Of a stretch of 64,000 bases of DNA, positions 35,287 to 44,987 are shown piece by piece. The first letter of the stretch is position 1, and every line of letters begins with the position of its first letter. The notes under the pieces were generated by a model, which worked only from the letters and a program-made list of their open reading frames with translations, was not told the origin of the DNA and made no database searches. The position numbers were made by a program, and so were the translations under genes. Source of the stretch: Caballeronia peredens (GTDB lineage: Bacteria; Pseudomonadota; Gammaproteobacteria; Burkholderiales; Burkholderiaceae); the NCBI GenBank assembly GCA_001544595.2, contig FCOH02000011.1, forward strand, positions 1-64,000, in the 5' to 3' direction.

Positions 35287-36498
35287 ATGTCGATCTGGCT
35301 GACCGTCGTGGGTATCGGCGAGGACGGCTGGCACGGCCTCTCCCGCACCGCGCGCCGCGCGCTCGCAGAGGCGCACTCGATCCATGGCGGCGAGCGCCAT
35401 CTCGCGTTCCTGCCGGCGCGCATCGCCGCGCGCCGCGTGCCGTGGCCCAAGCCGTTTTCGCTCGATGCCGTGCTCGCCGAGCGCGGCGGCGCCGGCGCGC
35501 GTGTCTGCGTGCTCGCGAGCGGCGATCCGATGTGCTTCGGCGTCGGCGCGACGCTCGCGCGCGAAGTCGCCGACGGCGAAATGCGCGTCATTCCCGCGCC
35601 GTCGTCGTTGTCGCTCGCAGCGGCGCGCCTGCGCTGGGCGCTGCAGGACGCGGCGTGCATATCGCTCGTCGGGCGGCCGGTGGCGTCGCTGCTCGCGAGC
35701 GTGCATCGCGGCGCGCGTCTCCTCGTGCTGAGCGCGGACGGCACGACGCCCGCCGCCGTCGCCGCGCTGCTGACCGCGCGCGGTTTCGGCGCGAGCCGCA
35801 TGACCGTGTTCGAGCATCTCGGCGGCGCGTCCGAGCGCCGTATCGACGAACGCGCCGACGACTGGCGCGAGCCGCAGGTCGCCGCGCTCAATCTCGTCGC
35901 GATCGACTGCCGCACGCACGCGGGGCATGCGGGACCGCCGCTCACGCCGGGACTTCCCGACGACGCCTATCGCCACGACGGCCAGCTCACCAAACGCGAC
36001 GTGCGCGCCGTGACGCTCGCGCATCTCGCGCCGCAGCCGGGCGAATTGCTGTGGGACGTGGGCGCGGGGTGCGGCTCGATCGGCATCGAATGGATGCGCG
36101 CGCATCACGCGTGCCGCGCGATCGCCATCGAGGCGAACGAGAGCCGGCAGCGTCTCGTCGAATACAACCGCGATGCGCTCGGCGTGCCCGCGCTGCAACT
36201 CGTGAAGGGCGAAGCGCCCGCCGCGCTCGACGGCCTGCCCGCGCCCGATGCCGTGTTCATCGGCGGCGGGCTGACCGCGCCCGGCGTGCTCGATGCGTGC
36301 TGGTCGCGTCTGCGTCAGGGCGGACGGCTCATCGCCAACGCGGTCACGCTGCAAAGCGAAATGGCGCTCGTCGAATGGCGCACGCGACACGGCGGCGAGC
36401 TGACGCGCATCGGCATCGCGCAGGCGGAGCCGCTCGGCAGCTTCGATACCTGGCGCCCGGCGCTGCCGATCACGCTGCTGCACGCGAGCAAGGCCTGA
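35287..36498 (+). CDS. cobL: precorrin-6Y methyltransferase/decarboxylase (CbiE-CbiT fusion)
   Basis: A 403-residue bifunctional enzyme. The N-terminal CbiE-like class III methyltransferase (about 1-205: [35 protein letters not shown]) is joined to a C-terminal CbiT-like class I methyltransferase ([18 protein letters not shown], about 255-272). It methylates C5 and C15 and decarboxylates the C12 acetate. The ATG at 35287 has AAGGAGA upstream. It starts the cobL-cbiD-cobK-cobM operon, overlapping cbiD by one base. Confidence 0.95.
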   Translation: MSIWLTVVGIGEDGWHGLSRTARRALAEAHSIHGGERHLAFLPARIAARRVPWPKPFSLDAVLAERGGAGARVCVLASGDPMCFGVGATLAREVADGEMRVIPAPSSLSLAAARLRWALQDAACISLVGRPVASLLASVHRGARLLVLSADGTTPAAVAALLTARGFGASRMTVFEHLGGASERRIDERADDWREPQVAALNLVAIDCRTHAGHAGPPLTPGLPDDAYRHDGQLTKRDVRAVTLAHLAPQPGELLWDVGAGCGSIGIEWMRAHHACRAIAIEANESRQRLVEYNRDALGVPALQLVKGEAPAALDGLPAPDAVFIGGGLTAPGVLDACWSRLRQGGRLIANAVTLQSEMALVEWRTRHGGELTRIGIAQAEPLGSFDTWRPALPITLLHASKA

Positions 36499-37595
36499 TG
36501 CGCGACGAATCGCCCGAGCAGCCCGCGCCCCTTCGCAGCGGCTACACTTCCGGAAGCTGCGCGACCGCGACGAGTCTCGCGGCCGCGCGTCTGCTGCTGC
36601 TCGGCGAAACGAGCGAGCGCGCGGAAATCGTGCTGCCGAAGGGCCAGCGCGTGACGATGTCGCTCGCCTTCTGCAGGCGCGTGCTGGCGTCGGACGACGA
36701 AGCCGAAGCCGGCGTCATCAAGGATGCCGGCGACGATCCCGACGTGACCCACGGCGCGCTCGTGTTCGCGCGCGTGCGCCTCGCGGCCGAAGCGGGCGTG
36801 CGCTTCCACGCGGCAGAAGGCGTCGGCACCGTGACGCGCGCGGGACTGGCGCTCGCGATCGGCGAGCCGGCGATCAATCCCGTGCCGCGCAGGATGATGA
36901 CCGGGCATCTGCAGGCGCTCGCCGCGGACATCGGCTTCGGCGGCGGCTTCGAAGTGAGTATCGGCGTGGAAAACGGCGAGGCGCTCGCGCTGAAGACGAT
37001 GAATCCGCGCCTCGGAATCGTCGGCGGGCTGTCGATACTCGGCACGACCGGCATCGTCAGGCCGTTTTCGTGCTCGGCGTATATCGCGTCGATTCATCAG
37101 GGCATCGATGTCGCGCGGGCGAACGGTTATCGCCATATCGCCGCGTGCACCGGCAACCAGAGCGAGGACGCCATGCGCGCGCGCTACGGCCTGCCGGATA
37201 TCGCGCTGATCGAAATGGGCGATTTCGCGGGCGCCGTGCTGAAGCATCTGCGCCGGGCGCGCGTCGACAAGCTGAGCCTGTGCGGCGGCTTCGGCAAGCT
37301 GTCCAAGCTGGCGGCGGGGCACATGGACCTGCACAGCCGCAACTCGAGCATCGATTTGCCGCTGCTCGCGCTCTGGGCCGCGGATGCGGGCGCGAGCGCC
37401 GCGCTGCAGGCCGCGATCCGCGCAGCCAACACGAGCCAGGAAGCGCTGGCGCTGGCACGCGCGCAAGGCATCGCGCTCGGCGATATCGTGTGCCGGCGGG
37501 CGCGCGGCGTCGCGCTCGACGTGCTGCCGCCGGGCATCGACGTCGAGACGTTTGCGATCGACCGGCAGGGCAATATCGTCGGGAGCGCGGCATGA
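36498..37595 (+). CDS. cbiD: cobalt-precorrin-5B C1-methyltransferase (CbiD)
   Basis: A 365-residue C1-methyltransferase. Landmarks are [18 protein letters not shown] (12-29), [32 protein letters not shown] and [20 protein letters not shown] (in part). The family is defined in the anaerobic (cobalt-first) pathway, yet here it replaces CobF in an otherwise aerobic gene set. Similar replacement is known in Pseudomonas aeruginosa. The start overlaps the cobL stop (TGATG) and the end overlaps cobK (ATGA), showing translational coupling. Confidence 0.95.
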   Translation: MRDESPEQPAPLRSGYTSGSCATATSLAAARLLLLGETSERAEIVLPKGQRVTMSLAFCRRVLASDDEAEAGVIKDAGDDPDVTHGALVFARVRLAAEAGVRFHAAEGVGTVTRAGLALAIGEPAINPVPRRMMTGHLQALAADIGFGGGFEVSIGVENGEALALKTMNPRLGIVGGLSILGTTGIVRPFSCSAYIASIHQGIDVARANGYRHIAACTGNQSEDAMRARYGLPDIALIEMGDFAGAVLKHLRRARVDKLSLCGGFGKLSKLAAGHMDLHSRNSSIDLPLLALWAADAGASAALQAAIRAANTSQEALALARAQGIALGDIVCRRARGVALDVLPPGIDVETFAIDRQGNIVGSAA

Positions 37596-38332
37596 CGCGC
37601 GTGCTTCTGCTCGGCGGCACCGGCGATGCGCTCGCCATCGCGCGCGGCCTTCCCGCCGCGCACGTGTACAGCCTCGCGGGCCTCGGACGGGTGCCGGCCG
37701 ATCTGGCGTGTTCGGTGCGCGTCGGCGGTTTCGGCGGCATCGACGGACTCGTGCGCTATCTGCGTGCCGAAGCGATCACGCTCGTCGTCGATGCGACGCA
37801 TCCGTATGCCGCGCAGATGAGCCGTCACGCCCACGCCGCCTGCGCGATTGCGCGCGTGCCGCTCTGGGCCGTGCGTCGTCCGGCGTGGCAGCCGCAGCCA
37901 AGCGACGACTGGCGCGAGGCGGCGGACTGGCAGGCAATCACCGCGCGCATCGAGCCGTTTCGGCGGCCGCTCTTCACGCTCGGGCGCGAGCCGCTTGCGC
38001 ATCTGGACGAAATCCCGCCGTCTCAATACTGGACCGTACGCTGCCTCGAAGCGCATCCGGGGAACGAGCGCGCAACTATCGTCGATGCGCGCGGCCCGTT
38101 CGATCTCGCGGGCGAGCGCGCCCTGTTCGACGACGCGCGCATCGATGTCGTCATCAGCAAGAACAGCGGCGGGCGCGCGACAGAGGCGAAGCTGGCGGTC
38201 GCGCGCGAGCGGCGCTTGCCGGTCGTGATGCTCGCGCGTCCCGTGCTCCCCGGCGCCGGGCGCATCTTCGACGATGCCGCGAGCGCCCTCGACACCCTCC
38301 GACACTGGCTCGAATCGAACTCCGAAACATGA
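37592..38332 (+). CDS. cobK: precorrin-6A reductase
   Basis: A 246-residue NADPH-dependent reductase of precorrin-6A. The nucleotide-binding start [18 protein letters not shown] is at 3-20. Further motifs are [25 protein letters not shown] and SKNSGG, all typical of CobK/CbiJ. It is overlapped by 4 bases at both ends with cbiD and cobM. Confidence 0.94.
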   Translation: MTRVLLLGGTGDALAIARGLPAAHVYSLAGLGRVPADLACSVRVGGFGGIDGLVRYLRAEAITLVVDATHPYAAQMSRHAHAACAIARVPLWAVRRPAWQPQPSDDWREAADWQAITARIEPFRRPLFTLGREPLAHLDEIPPSQYWTVRCLEAHPGNERATIVDARGPFDLAGERALFDDARIDVVISKNSGGRATEAKLAVARERRLPVVMLARPVLPGAGRIFDDAASALDTLRHWLESNSET

Positions 38333-39054
38333 CCGTCTACTTCATCGGCGCCGGACCGGGCGATCCGGAACTCATCACCGTCAAAGGGCAGCGGCTCGTC
38401 CGCACGTGTCCCGTGATTCTCTATGCCGGCTCGCTCGTGCCGAAGCAAGTGCTCGACGGGCATCGCGCGCAACAGTGCGTCGATACGGCGGAACTCGATC
38501 TCGACACGATCGTCGCGCTGCTGCGGGATGCTCACGCGAACGGCCAGGACGTGGCGCGCGTGCATTCCGGCGATCCGTCGCTGTACGGCGCGATCGGCGA
38601 GCAGATGCGCAGGCTCGATGCGCTCGGCATTCCGTATGAAATCGTGCCGGGCGTGACGGCGGCGGCGGCGTCGGCGGCGGCGCTCAGACGCGAGCTGACG
38701 CTGCCCGGCATCTCGCAGACGGTGATCCTCACGCGCTACGCCACGAAGACGCCGATGCCGCCCGGCGAGTCGCTCGCGGATCTGGCGCGCCATCGCGCGA
38801 CGCTCGCGATTCATCTCGGCGTGCGCCATATCGAGCGCATCGTCGCCGATCTTCTGCCGCACTACGGCGCGGCTTGCCCGGTCGCGGTCGTGTTCCGCGC
38901 GAGCTGGCCGGACGAGGCGCGCGTCGAGGGCACGCTCGCGGACATCGCGTCGAAAGTGCGCGCGGCGGGAGTCGAGCGCACGGCGATGATTCTCGTCGGC
39001 CGCGTGCTGGACGCCGAAGGCTTCGCCGATTCCACGCTCTACGGCGGCGACTGA
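38329..39054 (+). CDS. cobM: precorrin-4 C11-methyltransferase
   Basis: A 241-residue class III SAM methyltransferase: [18 protein letters not shown] (6-23), ILYAGSLVP, RVHSGDPSLYGAIGEQ and VPGVTAAAASAAALRRELTLP (in part) are diagnostic of CobM/CbiF. It makes precorrin-5. Starts within the cobK stop (ATGA); the DUF4186 gene follows after 7 bases. Confidence 0.95.
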   Translation: MTVYFIGAGPGDPELITVKGQRLVRTCPVILYAGSLVPKQVLDGHRAQQCVDTAELDLDTIVALLRDAHANGQDVARVHSGDPSLYGAIGEQMRRLDALGIPYEIVPGVTAAAASAAALRRELTLPGISQTVILTRYATKTPMPPGESLADLARHRATLAIHLGVRHIERIVADLLPHYGAACPVAVVFRASWPDEARVEGTLADIASKVRAAGVERTAMILVGRVLDAEGFADSTLYGGD

Positions 39055-39061
39055 GCACGCC

Positions 39062-39475
39062 ATGCGCGATCTCGACGCCGTGTTCGCCGCGCTCGCGAAA
39101 TCCGCGTTCCGGCGGCGCTTCGCGCTCGGCGTGCGGGAAGGCCGATATCTACGGGAGAAGGGCGTGGAGACGGTGCTCGCGCAAGCGCAAGTGTTGATCG
39201 GCAAGCGCCTCGCGCCTCAGGCGCCGCCGAACGACGGGAAACAGACGCCGTTTCGTGGGCATCCGGTGTTCATCGCGCAGCACGCGACGGCGACGTGCTG
39301 CCGCTCGTGTCTCGCCAAATGGCACGGCATCGCGGCGGGCAAGGCGCTCGATGAAGCAGAGCGCCGGCATGTCGTCGATGCGATCGAGCGGTGGCTGCGG
39401 GCGCAGCCTTTGCCGCTGGCGCCGGCCCCGTCGGACCCTGCGGACGCGAATCCGCAGCGCGAACTGCCGTTCTGA
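39062..39475 (+). CDS. DUF4186 protein at the end of the cobLM operon
   Basis: A 137-residue protein of the DUF4186 family. The defining core FRGHPVFIAQHATATCCRSC and LAKWHGI contains His and Cys residues arranged as for metal binding. It lies 7 bases after cobM, so it is very probably co-transcribed with the corrin-ring genes. The function of the family is not known. A role in cobalamin metabolism is possible but rests only on position. Confidence 0.8.
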   Translation: MRDLDAVFAALAKSAFRRRFALGVREGRYLREKGVETVLAQAQVLIGKRLAPQAPPNDGKQTPFRGHPVFIAQHATATCCRSCLAKWHGIAAGKALDEAERRHVVDAIERWLRAQPLPLAPAPSDPADANPQRELPF

Positions 39476-39490
39476 GCCGCCTTTCGCGCG

Positions 39491-40249
39491 TCAGTGCGGG
39501 CGGCGCGCCGCCGCCGCGCTGCGTCCTTTGGCCCGCCGCGCCAGCATGTTCAGGCCTTCGACCAGCGCCGAGAACGCCATCGCCGCATAGATGTAGCCCT
39601 TCGGCACATGCGAGCCGAACCCTTCGGCGATCAGCGTCATCCCGATCACGAGCAGGAAGCCGAGCGCGAGCATGACGATGGTCGGATTGCGTTCGATGAA
39701 GCGCGACAGCGGCCCCGCCGCGAACAGCATGACGGCGACCGCGGCGATCACCGCCACGAACATGATCGGAATGTGCTCGGTCATGCCGACCGCCGTCACG
39801 ATGCTGTCGATCGAAAATACGAGATCGAGCAGCAAAATCTGGCCGATCGCCGACATGGGCGTCAGACGCCTGCCGGTATCGCCGGCGGCGTGCTCGTCGG
39901 CGTCGTGGGTGACGTGATGGCGGATTTCCGTCGTCGCCTTCCACACGAGAAACGCGCCGCCCGCGATGAGAATCAGGTCGCGCCACGAAAAGCCGTGCCC
40001 GAACGCTTCGAAGATCGGCGTGGTCAGCCGAACGATGAGCGCGACCGTGCCGAGCAGGCCGAGTCGCATCACGAGCGCAAGCGCGATGCCGATGCGCTGC
40101 GTGCGCGCCCGGTGCTCCGCCGGCAGCTTGTTGGTCAGAATCGAAATGAAGATGAGATTGTCGATGCCGAGCACGACCTCCATCACGACGAGCGTCGCGA
40201 GGGCGGCCCAGGCGGCGGGATCGGCGAGAAGGGCGACGAGATAGTCCAT
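39491..40249 (-). CDS. TerC family membrane protein
   Basis: A 252-residue TerC/Alx-type protein with seven predicted membrane helices. The acidic metal-site motifs are [14 protein letters not shown] (E24, D30) and [15 protein letters not shown] short His/Asp-rich cytoplasmic loop ([14 protein letters not shown]) lies between. The family includes manganese exporters. The specific ion is inferred. No yybP-ykoY-like riboswitch was recognised upstream. Its 3' end is convergent with the DUF4186 gene, 15 bases apart. Confidence 0.85.
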   Translation of the reverse strand: MDYLVALLADPAAWAALATLVVMEVVLGIDNLIFISILTNKLPAEHRARTQRIGIALALVMRLGLLGTVALIVRLTTPIFEAFGHGFSWRDLILIAGGAFLVWKATTEIRHHVTHDADEHAAGDTGRRLTPMSAIGQILLLDLVFSIDSIVTAVGMTEHIPIMFVAVIAAVAVMLFAAGPLSRFIERNPTIVMLALGFLLVIGMTLIAEGFGSHVPKGYIYAAMAFSALVEGLNMLARRAKGRSAAAARRPH

Positions 40250-40552
40250 GTTGGTCGGGGCGTTCGTGGATGCGAGGCGTGATGTTAGCCTGATCGGCCG
40301 CGTAAATGTAAGGAACTTGAAAACATCATAGGAGACAAACCTTCGAGTTCCTGCGGCAATTTTGCCTGCCGGTAATGACCAGTTACGAATTATGGCGGAT
40401 CAGCCACAAATGCCGGATTTGAAAAGCATTTTTACGTCTATTCCGATGCTGCGCCGCAGCGTTTACGGGTAAACTCGTATTCTTTCGTGCTGCGTGTACG
40501 CGGCCGCCGTCCAACCTCCTGCATTGCAGGAACGAAACCCACGTCAAGCCGC
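40250..40552. other. non-coding divergent spacer terC / opgC
   Basis: This 303-bp spacer is comparatively AT-rich and has no convincing gene. It must carry two divergent promoters. The clearest structure is a perfect 14-bp palindrome at 40461-40474. A CCTGC-ATT-GCAGG hairpin lies near 40520 in the opgC leader. Nothing else was recognised. Confidence 0.5.
40461..40474. promoter_or_regulatory. GTTTACGGGTAAAC palindrome upstream of opgC
   Basis: Perfect inverted repeat GTTTAC-GG-GTAAAC, 79 bases before the opgC start, in a position suited to an operator overlapping the promoter. The regulator is unknown. Confidence 0.4.
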
Positions 40553-41713
40553 ATGCAGGGAAAATCTCAACGTCTCGTCGAGCTGGACTTCTTCCGGGGG
40601 CTGGTGCTGCTCATCATCGTCGTCGACCATATCGGCGGCAGCATGTTGTCGCGCTTCACGCTGCACTCGTTCGCGCTGAACGACGCCGCCGAAGTCTTCG
40701 TGTTCCTCGGCGGGTTCGCCACGGCTACCGCTTATGTGTCGCTCGCCGAAAAGCGTTCGGAAAGCGCGGCGCGCAGGCGTTTCGTGAAGCGTGCGTTCGA
40801 GCTCTATCGCGCGTTTCTCGTCACTGCCGCGCTCATGCTGATCGCGTCGTTCCTGCTGCGGCCCTTTTTCGGCCATGCGCCGAATCTCGCGCTGCACGAT
40901 CTCGACAGCCTGATGTCCGAGCCGGTCGCCTCCATCGCGCAGATTCTCACGTTCGAGCGCCAGCCGTATCTCGCCGCCGTCCTGCCGATGTACGCGCTCT
41001 TCGCGCTCGCCGTGCCGCTCGTGCTGCCGCTCGCGCGCAGCAAGCCGTGGCTGCTGCTGGGCCTGAGCCTCGCGCTGTGGGCGTTCGCGCCGCAGATCGG
41101 CGAGTACATGCCTTCCGTCGACGACAACCTCTGGGACTTCAACCCTGCCGCGTGGCAACTGATGTTCGTGCTCGGTGTGCTGGCGCGCTGCCAGCCGGTC
41201 TACCAGCGCGTGAGTGCGCATCGGTTCGGCTGGATCGTGAGTGCGGGCGCGGTGGCGTTGATCGCCGGCATGGCGTATTACAAGCTGCTCGTGCTGCCGC
41301 CGGTGCTGGACAGCGCGCTCAAGCGCGATCTGGCGGGACCGCGCGTCGTCAATTTTCTGGCGATTGCGTGGATCGCGGCTAATCTCGCGCGCTACGGCAT
41401 CGTGAAGGAAGTCGCCACGCGCCTGCCGTGGGTCGGCGCACTGGGACGCGACGGCATGGTTTCGTTCGTCGCGGGCACGGTGATTTCGCTGAGCGTCGAC
41501 TCGATCCTGTTCACGCTGACGAACGGCCTCATCAACGTGCCGGCGGGTCTTGCCGCCGACGCCATCGCGATCGGTGCGCTGCTCGCCGTGCCGCATGTGC
41601 ATCGGTCGGTCACGACGTGGCTGGGCACGCGCCGGCCGGCACCTGCGCCGGCGCCCGTCGTGGCGCGCGCGGCGATTGCGGCCACGGACCGTCGCGCTCG
41701 CGTGGTGCGTTGA
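40553..41713 (+). CDS. opgC: OpgC-type membrane acyltransferase-like protein
   Basis: A 386-residue inner-membrane protein with about ten membrane helices. The start QRLVELDFFRGLVLLIIVVDHIG and LNDAAEVFVFLGGFATATAY (in part) match the OpgC domain, which succinylates osmoregulated periplasmic glucans and is related to acyltransferase family 3. The frame is open 22 codons upstream, but ATG 40553 gives the family N-terminus. No opgGH genes are adjacent, so substrate is inferred. A terminator follows. Confidence 0.85.
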   Translation: MQGKSQRLVELDFFRGLVLLIIVVDHIGGSMLSRFTLHSFALNDAAEVFVFLGGFATATAYVSLAEKRSESAARRRFVKRAFELYRAFLVTAALMLIASFLLRPFFGHAPNLALHDLDSLMSEPVASIAQILTFERQPYLAAVLPMYALFALAVPLVLPLARSKPWLLLGLSLALWAFAPQIGEYMPSVDDNLWDFNPAAWQLMFVLGVLARCQPVYQRVSAHRFGWIVSAGAVALIAGMAYYKLLVLPPVLDSALKRDLAGPRVVNFLAIAWIAANLARYGIVKEVATRLPWVGALGRDGMVSFVAGTVISLSVDSILFTLTNGLINVPAGLAADAIAIGALLAVPHVHRSVTTWLGTRRPAPAPAPVVARAAIAATDRRARVVR

Positions 41714-41735
41714 TATCGGCTTTATCGGGCCTGAA

Positions 41736-41764
41736 GGCGGGCAGAGTTTTGCCCGCTTTTTTAC
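41736..41764 (+). terminator. terminator after opgC
   Basis: Stem GCGGGCA (41737-41743) / TGCCCGC (41750-41756), 6-base loop, followed by TTTTTT; 24 bases after the opgC stop. Confidence 0.85.
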
Positions 41765-41951
41765 GCACTGAATTCGCAACTAACGGTCAATTCCTCCGGT
41801 TTCCTTCGATTCGGAGAGAGCCGTTTCGGAGCGAACTTCCGCTGCGATGCTCCTGTTTCGCAGCACCGATGCTCAGGACGGAAAACCCGGCCCGACGAGA
41901 AGGCACAAGACTTGCCTCCGGTTTGGCAATTACGACAAAAACGGTCCTGCC

Positions 41952-42125
41952 ATGCTCAAACTTGCCATTCTCTTCGCGATCATCTCCGTCATCGCCGGTC
42001 TCTTCGGCTTTACGCGGGTGTCTTCCGGCGCCGCGGGCATCGCGAAGATCTGTTTCTTCATCTTCCTGATCTTGTTCGTCATCTTCCTGATCGTCGCGAT
42101 TACAGCGGGGTCGCTCGTGCTCTGA
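41952..42125 (+). CDS. DUF1328 (YtjA) small membrane protein
   Basis: A 57-residue protein of two short membrane helices. MLKLAILFAIISVIAGLFGF and AAGIAKICFFIFLILFVIFL are a textbook DUF1328 sequence. The function is unknown; homologues are often induced by stress. Longer in-frame starts upstream are not needed. Confidence 0.9.
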   Translation: MLKLAILFAIISVIAGLFGFTRVSSGAAGIAKICFFIFLILFVIFLIVAITAGSLVL

Positions 42126-42327
42126 AGGCTCTGAGTTACGAGAAAAGGGCGCGAAGAAGCCGCGAACGGGCGCAGAGGGAAAGCCGCGAAAACGATACTT
42201 CATCCGCGTGCTTCCTCGCATCGACCCGTGTGCCGCGAGGGTGTTACATTGCCCGAGGAGACATTCACGCGACGGCAGGCGGCGTTTCGCCCGAGCCGTC
42301 GGCGATGAATCGAAAAGGAGGAAGGCG

Positions 42328-44253
42328 ATGCAGCATGCCATCGGCGCGGCTTTGCAGACTGCACAGTTCGACGTGATCCGCCACTCGCACGAGCGTTCGG
42401 CGACCTTCGGGCTGTTCGAGACCATGCGCCCGGACTACGCCGTCCTGTCCGGCGCGGAACTCGCGGTCAGGCTCGCGCAAAGCCGCACGCTGTTCGCGCA
42501 CGCACTGCCGGTCATGGAGACGCTGTACGCGCAGATCGCCAACACCCACAGCATGATCGCGTTGACCGACGCGAGCGGGCTCATCCTGCATTCGCTCGGC
42601 GACGACGATTTTCTCGCCCGCGCCGAAAAAGTTGCGCTGCGGGCCGGCGCGGTGTGGAGCGAGGAGCATCAGGGGACGAACGCGATCGGCACGACCATCG
42701 CGGAGCGCACGGCCGTCACCGTGCATGGCGACCAGCACTATCTGCGCGCCAATCACTTTCTCACGTGCTCGAGCGTGCCGATCCTCGACCCGCACGGCAA
42801 TCTCTTCGGCGTGCTCGATGTTACCGGCGACCGTCGCGGCTATCACCAGCACACGATGGCGCTCGTGAAAATGTCCGGTCAGATGATCGAGAACCGGCTG
42901 ATCGCGAGCGCATTCGACGAAAAGCTGTGCATCCGTTTTCATAGCCGGCCGGAGTTTATCGGCACGCTGATGGAAGGCATCGCCGTATTCGATCTCGATG
43001 GACGGCTCCTCAGCGCGAACCGCAGCGCCCAGTTCCAGCTCGGGATCGAACTCGGACGTCTGCGCGCACAAACGCTGGAGGCGCTCTTCGGCGCAGGCGT
43101 CGATGCGCTCATCGCGCGCGCAGGCGAGGCGCCGGTCCGGCTCGACCTGCATAGCGGCGTCGGCGTGTTCGCGAGCATCGAGTTTCATGCGCGCCCGGCA
43201 CCGGGCGTGCCGCACGCGGGAAATACGGCGAACGCGCTCGCCGTGACCGGCAAGCCGTCTTCATCGAGCCTCGCCGAACTCTGCACCGGCGACGCGCGCA
43301 TGCAGGACGTTGTCGCACGCGTGCGGAAAGTCATCGGCAAGAATATCCCGATTCTGATCGGCGGCGAAACCGGCGCGGGCAAGGAAATGCTCGCGCGCGC
43401 GATTCACCGCGACTCGCCGCGCCATGCGGGGCCGTTCGTCGCGGTGAACTGCGCGTCGTTGCCGGAAACGCTGATCGAATCCGAACTCTTCGGCTACACG
43501 CAGGGCGCGTTCACCGGAGCGGCCAAGCGCGGCGCGATCGGGCGCATCGCACAGGCGAACGGCGGCACGCTCTTTCTCGACGAAATCGGCGACATGCCGC
43601 TCGCGATGCAGAGCCGTCTGCTGCGTGTGCTGCAGGAACGCGTCGTCGAGCCGCTGGGCGCGGCGCGCGCGGTGCCGGTCGATTTCACGCTCGTCTGCGC
43701 GAGCAATCGCAAGCTGCGCGAATGCGTCGCGCAAGGGGCGTTTCGCGAAGATCTGTACTACCGCATCAACGGCCTTTCGGTGACGCTGCCGCCGCTCGCC
43801 GAGCGCACCGATCTGCACGCGGTCGTCGACAAGATGCTGCGCGACGAGTGCTTCGCCGGGCGCGCGGTTGGCATCGACGACGACGTGCTCGCGCTGTTCG
43901 CGCGGCATCCGTGGCCGGGCAACTTCCGCCAGTTGAGCAACGTGCTGCGCACGGCCTGCGCAATGCTCGACGAACACGACACGCATCTGCACGTCGAGCA
44001 TCTGCCGCACGATTTTCTCGACGAACTGGGCGAACGCGTTCAGGAGACGCAGGCGCCCATGCTCGCCGGCGGCGCGCGTCTCGTGGACATCGAGGCGGGC
44101 GCCGTGGCGGCGGCGCTCAAGGCGCACGGCGGCAACGTGTCGGCGACGGCGCGCGAGCTTGGCGTGTCGCGCACGACGGTGTATCGCAAGCTGCGCAGTC
44201 AGTCGCCGAGCGATTTCGCGTCCGTTCCCGGCGCGGGCAAGGCGCCGCTGTGA
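42328..44253 (+). CDS. sigma-54-dependent activator, AcoR type
   Basis: A 641-residue enhancer-binding protein. An N-terminal GAF-like sensor occupies about 50-200, a PAS-like section about 205-300, and an AAA+ domain follows with Walker A GGETGAGKE (345-353), the sigma-54 contact loop GAFTGA (393-398) and Walker B GGTLFLDEIGD (412-422). A Fis-type helix-turn-helix lies at about 600-630 (GNVSATARELGVSRTTVYRKL, in part). A strong AGGAGG-like site precedes the ATG. The arrangement, convergent with eutBC, suggests it controls ethanolamine ammonia-lyase; this is inference, supported by a candidate -24/-12 promoter before eutB. Confidence 0.9.
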   Translation: MQHAIGAALQTAQFDVIRHSHERSATFGLFETMRPDYAVLSGAELAVRLAQSRTLFAHALPVMETLYAQIANTHSMIALTDASGLILHSLGDDDFLARAEKVALRAGAVWSEEHQGTNAIGTTIAERTAVTVHGDQHYLRANHFLTCSSVPILDPHGNLFGVLDVTGDRRGYHQHTMALVKMSGQMIENRLIASAFDEKLCIRFHSRPEFIGTLMEGIAVFDLDGRLLSANRSAQFQLGIELGRLRAQTLEALFGAGVDALIARAGEAPVRLDLHSGVGVFASIEFHARPAPGVPHAGNTANALAVTGKPSSSSLAELCTGDARMQDVVARVRKVIGKNIPILIGGETGAGKEMLARAIHRDSPRHAGPFVAVNCASLPETLIESELFGYTQGAFTGAAKRGAIGRIAQANGGTLFLDEIGDMPLAMQSRLLRVLQERVVEPLGAARAVPVDFTLVCASNRKLRECVAQGAFREDLYYRINGLSVTLPPLAERTDLHAVVDKMLRDECFAGRAVGIDDDVLALFARHPWPGNFRQLSNVLRTACAMLDEHDTHLHVEHLPHDFLDELGERVQETQAPMLAGGARLVDIEAGAVAAALKAHGGNVSATARELGVSRTTVYRKLRSQSPSDFASVPGAGKAPL

Positions 44254-44987
44254 TCCTTCAGTCCGACGCCGGTGATCTTCAGCCGGCGCGCTTCGTTTAG
44301 CAGCCACATCAGCTTGAACGCGGCGGCGTCGTAATCGAGGCCTTCCGGCCGCACATTCGAAATGCAGTTGCGCTCCGCGTCGCTGCGCCCGGTGCGCGGC
44401 GCGTAGGTCACGTAAAGGCCGAGGCTGTCGGGTGAACTGAGCCCGGGCCGCTCGCCGATCATCACCACGACGATCTTCGCTCGTAACCTTTCGCCGATGC
44501 CGTCGCCCAGCGCGACGCGCGCCTGCGTCGCGATCACGACCGGGCCGACGGTCCATCCTGCGAGTTTCGCGCGCATGCTCGCGAGCAGCGGCGCGACGTG
44601 GCGTTGCGCGGCGAAGGCCGACAGACCGTCGGCGGCGACGAAGACGAGTTCGGGCGCGTCTTTCATCGACGCGGCGTGATCGGCAAGACGCGCCGCGCTC
44701 GCATCGTCGAGTGTGCGGCCGAGGTCCGGACGGCGCAGATAGTGATCGCGATCGGGCGCGGCGCTGTGCACGTCGAGCGTCTCGAAACCGGCGGCGCGGA
44801 TGTCTCGTGCAAGCGCGGCGGTGTCGAGCGGCTGATGCACGGCATCGCGTGCCTGCGCGTGCGCGAGCTCGAACGCGAGCAGCGGCGCGGTCGGCAGACT
44901 GCTGCCCGCGCGGCCGAGCGCGATGCGCGCGTTCGTGAAGCGCCGCAATGCGTCCCAGGGATCGGTCTCGCTGGCCGGCTTCGTCAT
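44199..44987 (-). CDS. eutC: ethanolamine ammonia-lyase small subunit
   Basis: A 262-residue small subunit of adenosylcobalamin-dependent ethanolamine ammonia-lyase. Landmarks are TNARIALGRAGSSLPTAPLLAFELAHAQARDA (in part), VAADGLSAFAAQRH, MIGERPGLSSPDSLGLYVTY and RNCISNVRPEGLDY, which contribute to B12 binding. Its start overlaps the eutB stop by 4 bases. The last 55 bases overlap the 3' end of the convergent sigma-54 activator. Confidence 0.95.
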   Translation of the reverse strand: MTKPASETDPWDALRRFTNARIALGRAGSSLPTAPLLAFELAHAQARDAVHQPLDTAALARDIRAAGFETLDVHSAAPDRDHYLRRPDLGRTLDDASAARLADHAASMKDAPELVFVAADGLSAFAAQRHVAPLLASMRAKLAGWTVGPVVIATQARVALGDGIGERLRAKIVVVMIGERPGLSSPDSLGLYVTYAPRTGRSDAERNCISNVRPEGLDYDAAAFKLMWLLNEARRLKITGVGLKDHSGALPAPGTDAKSLGD

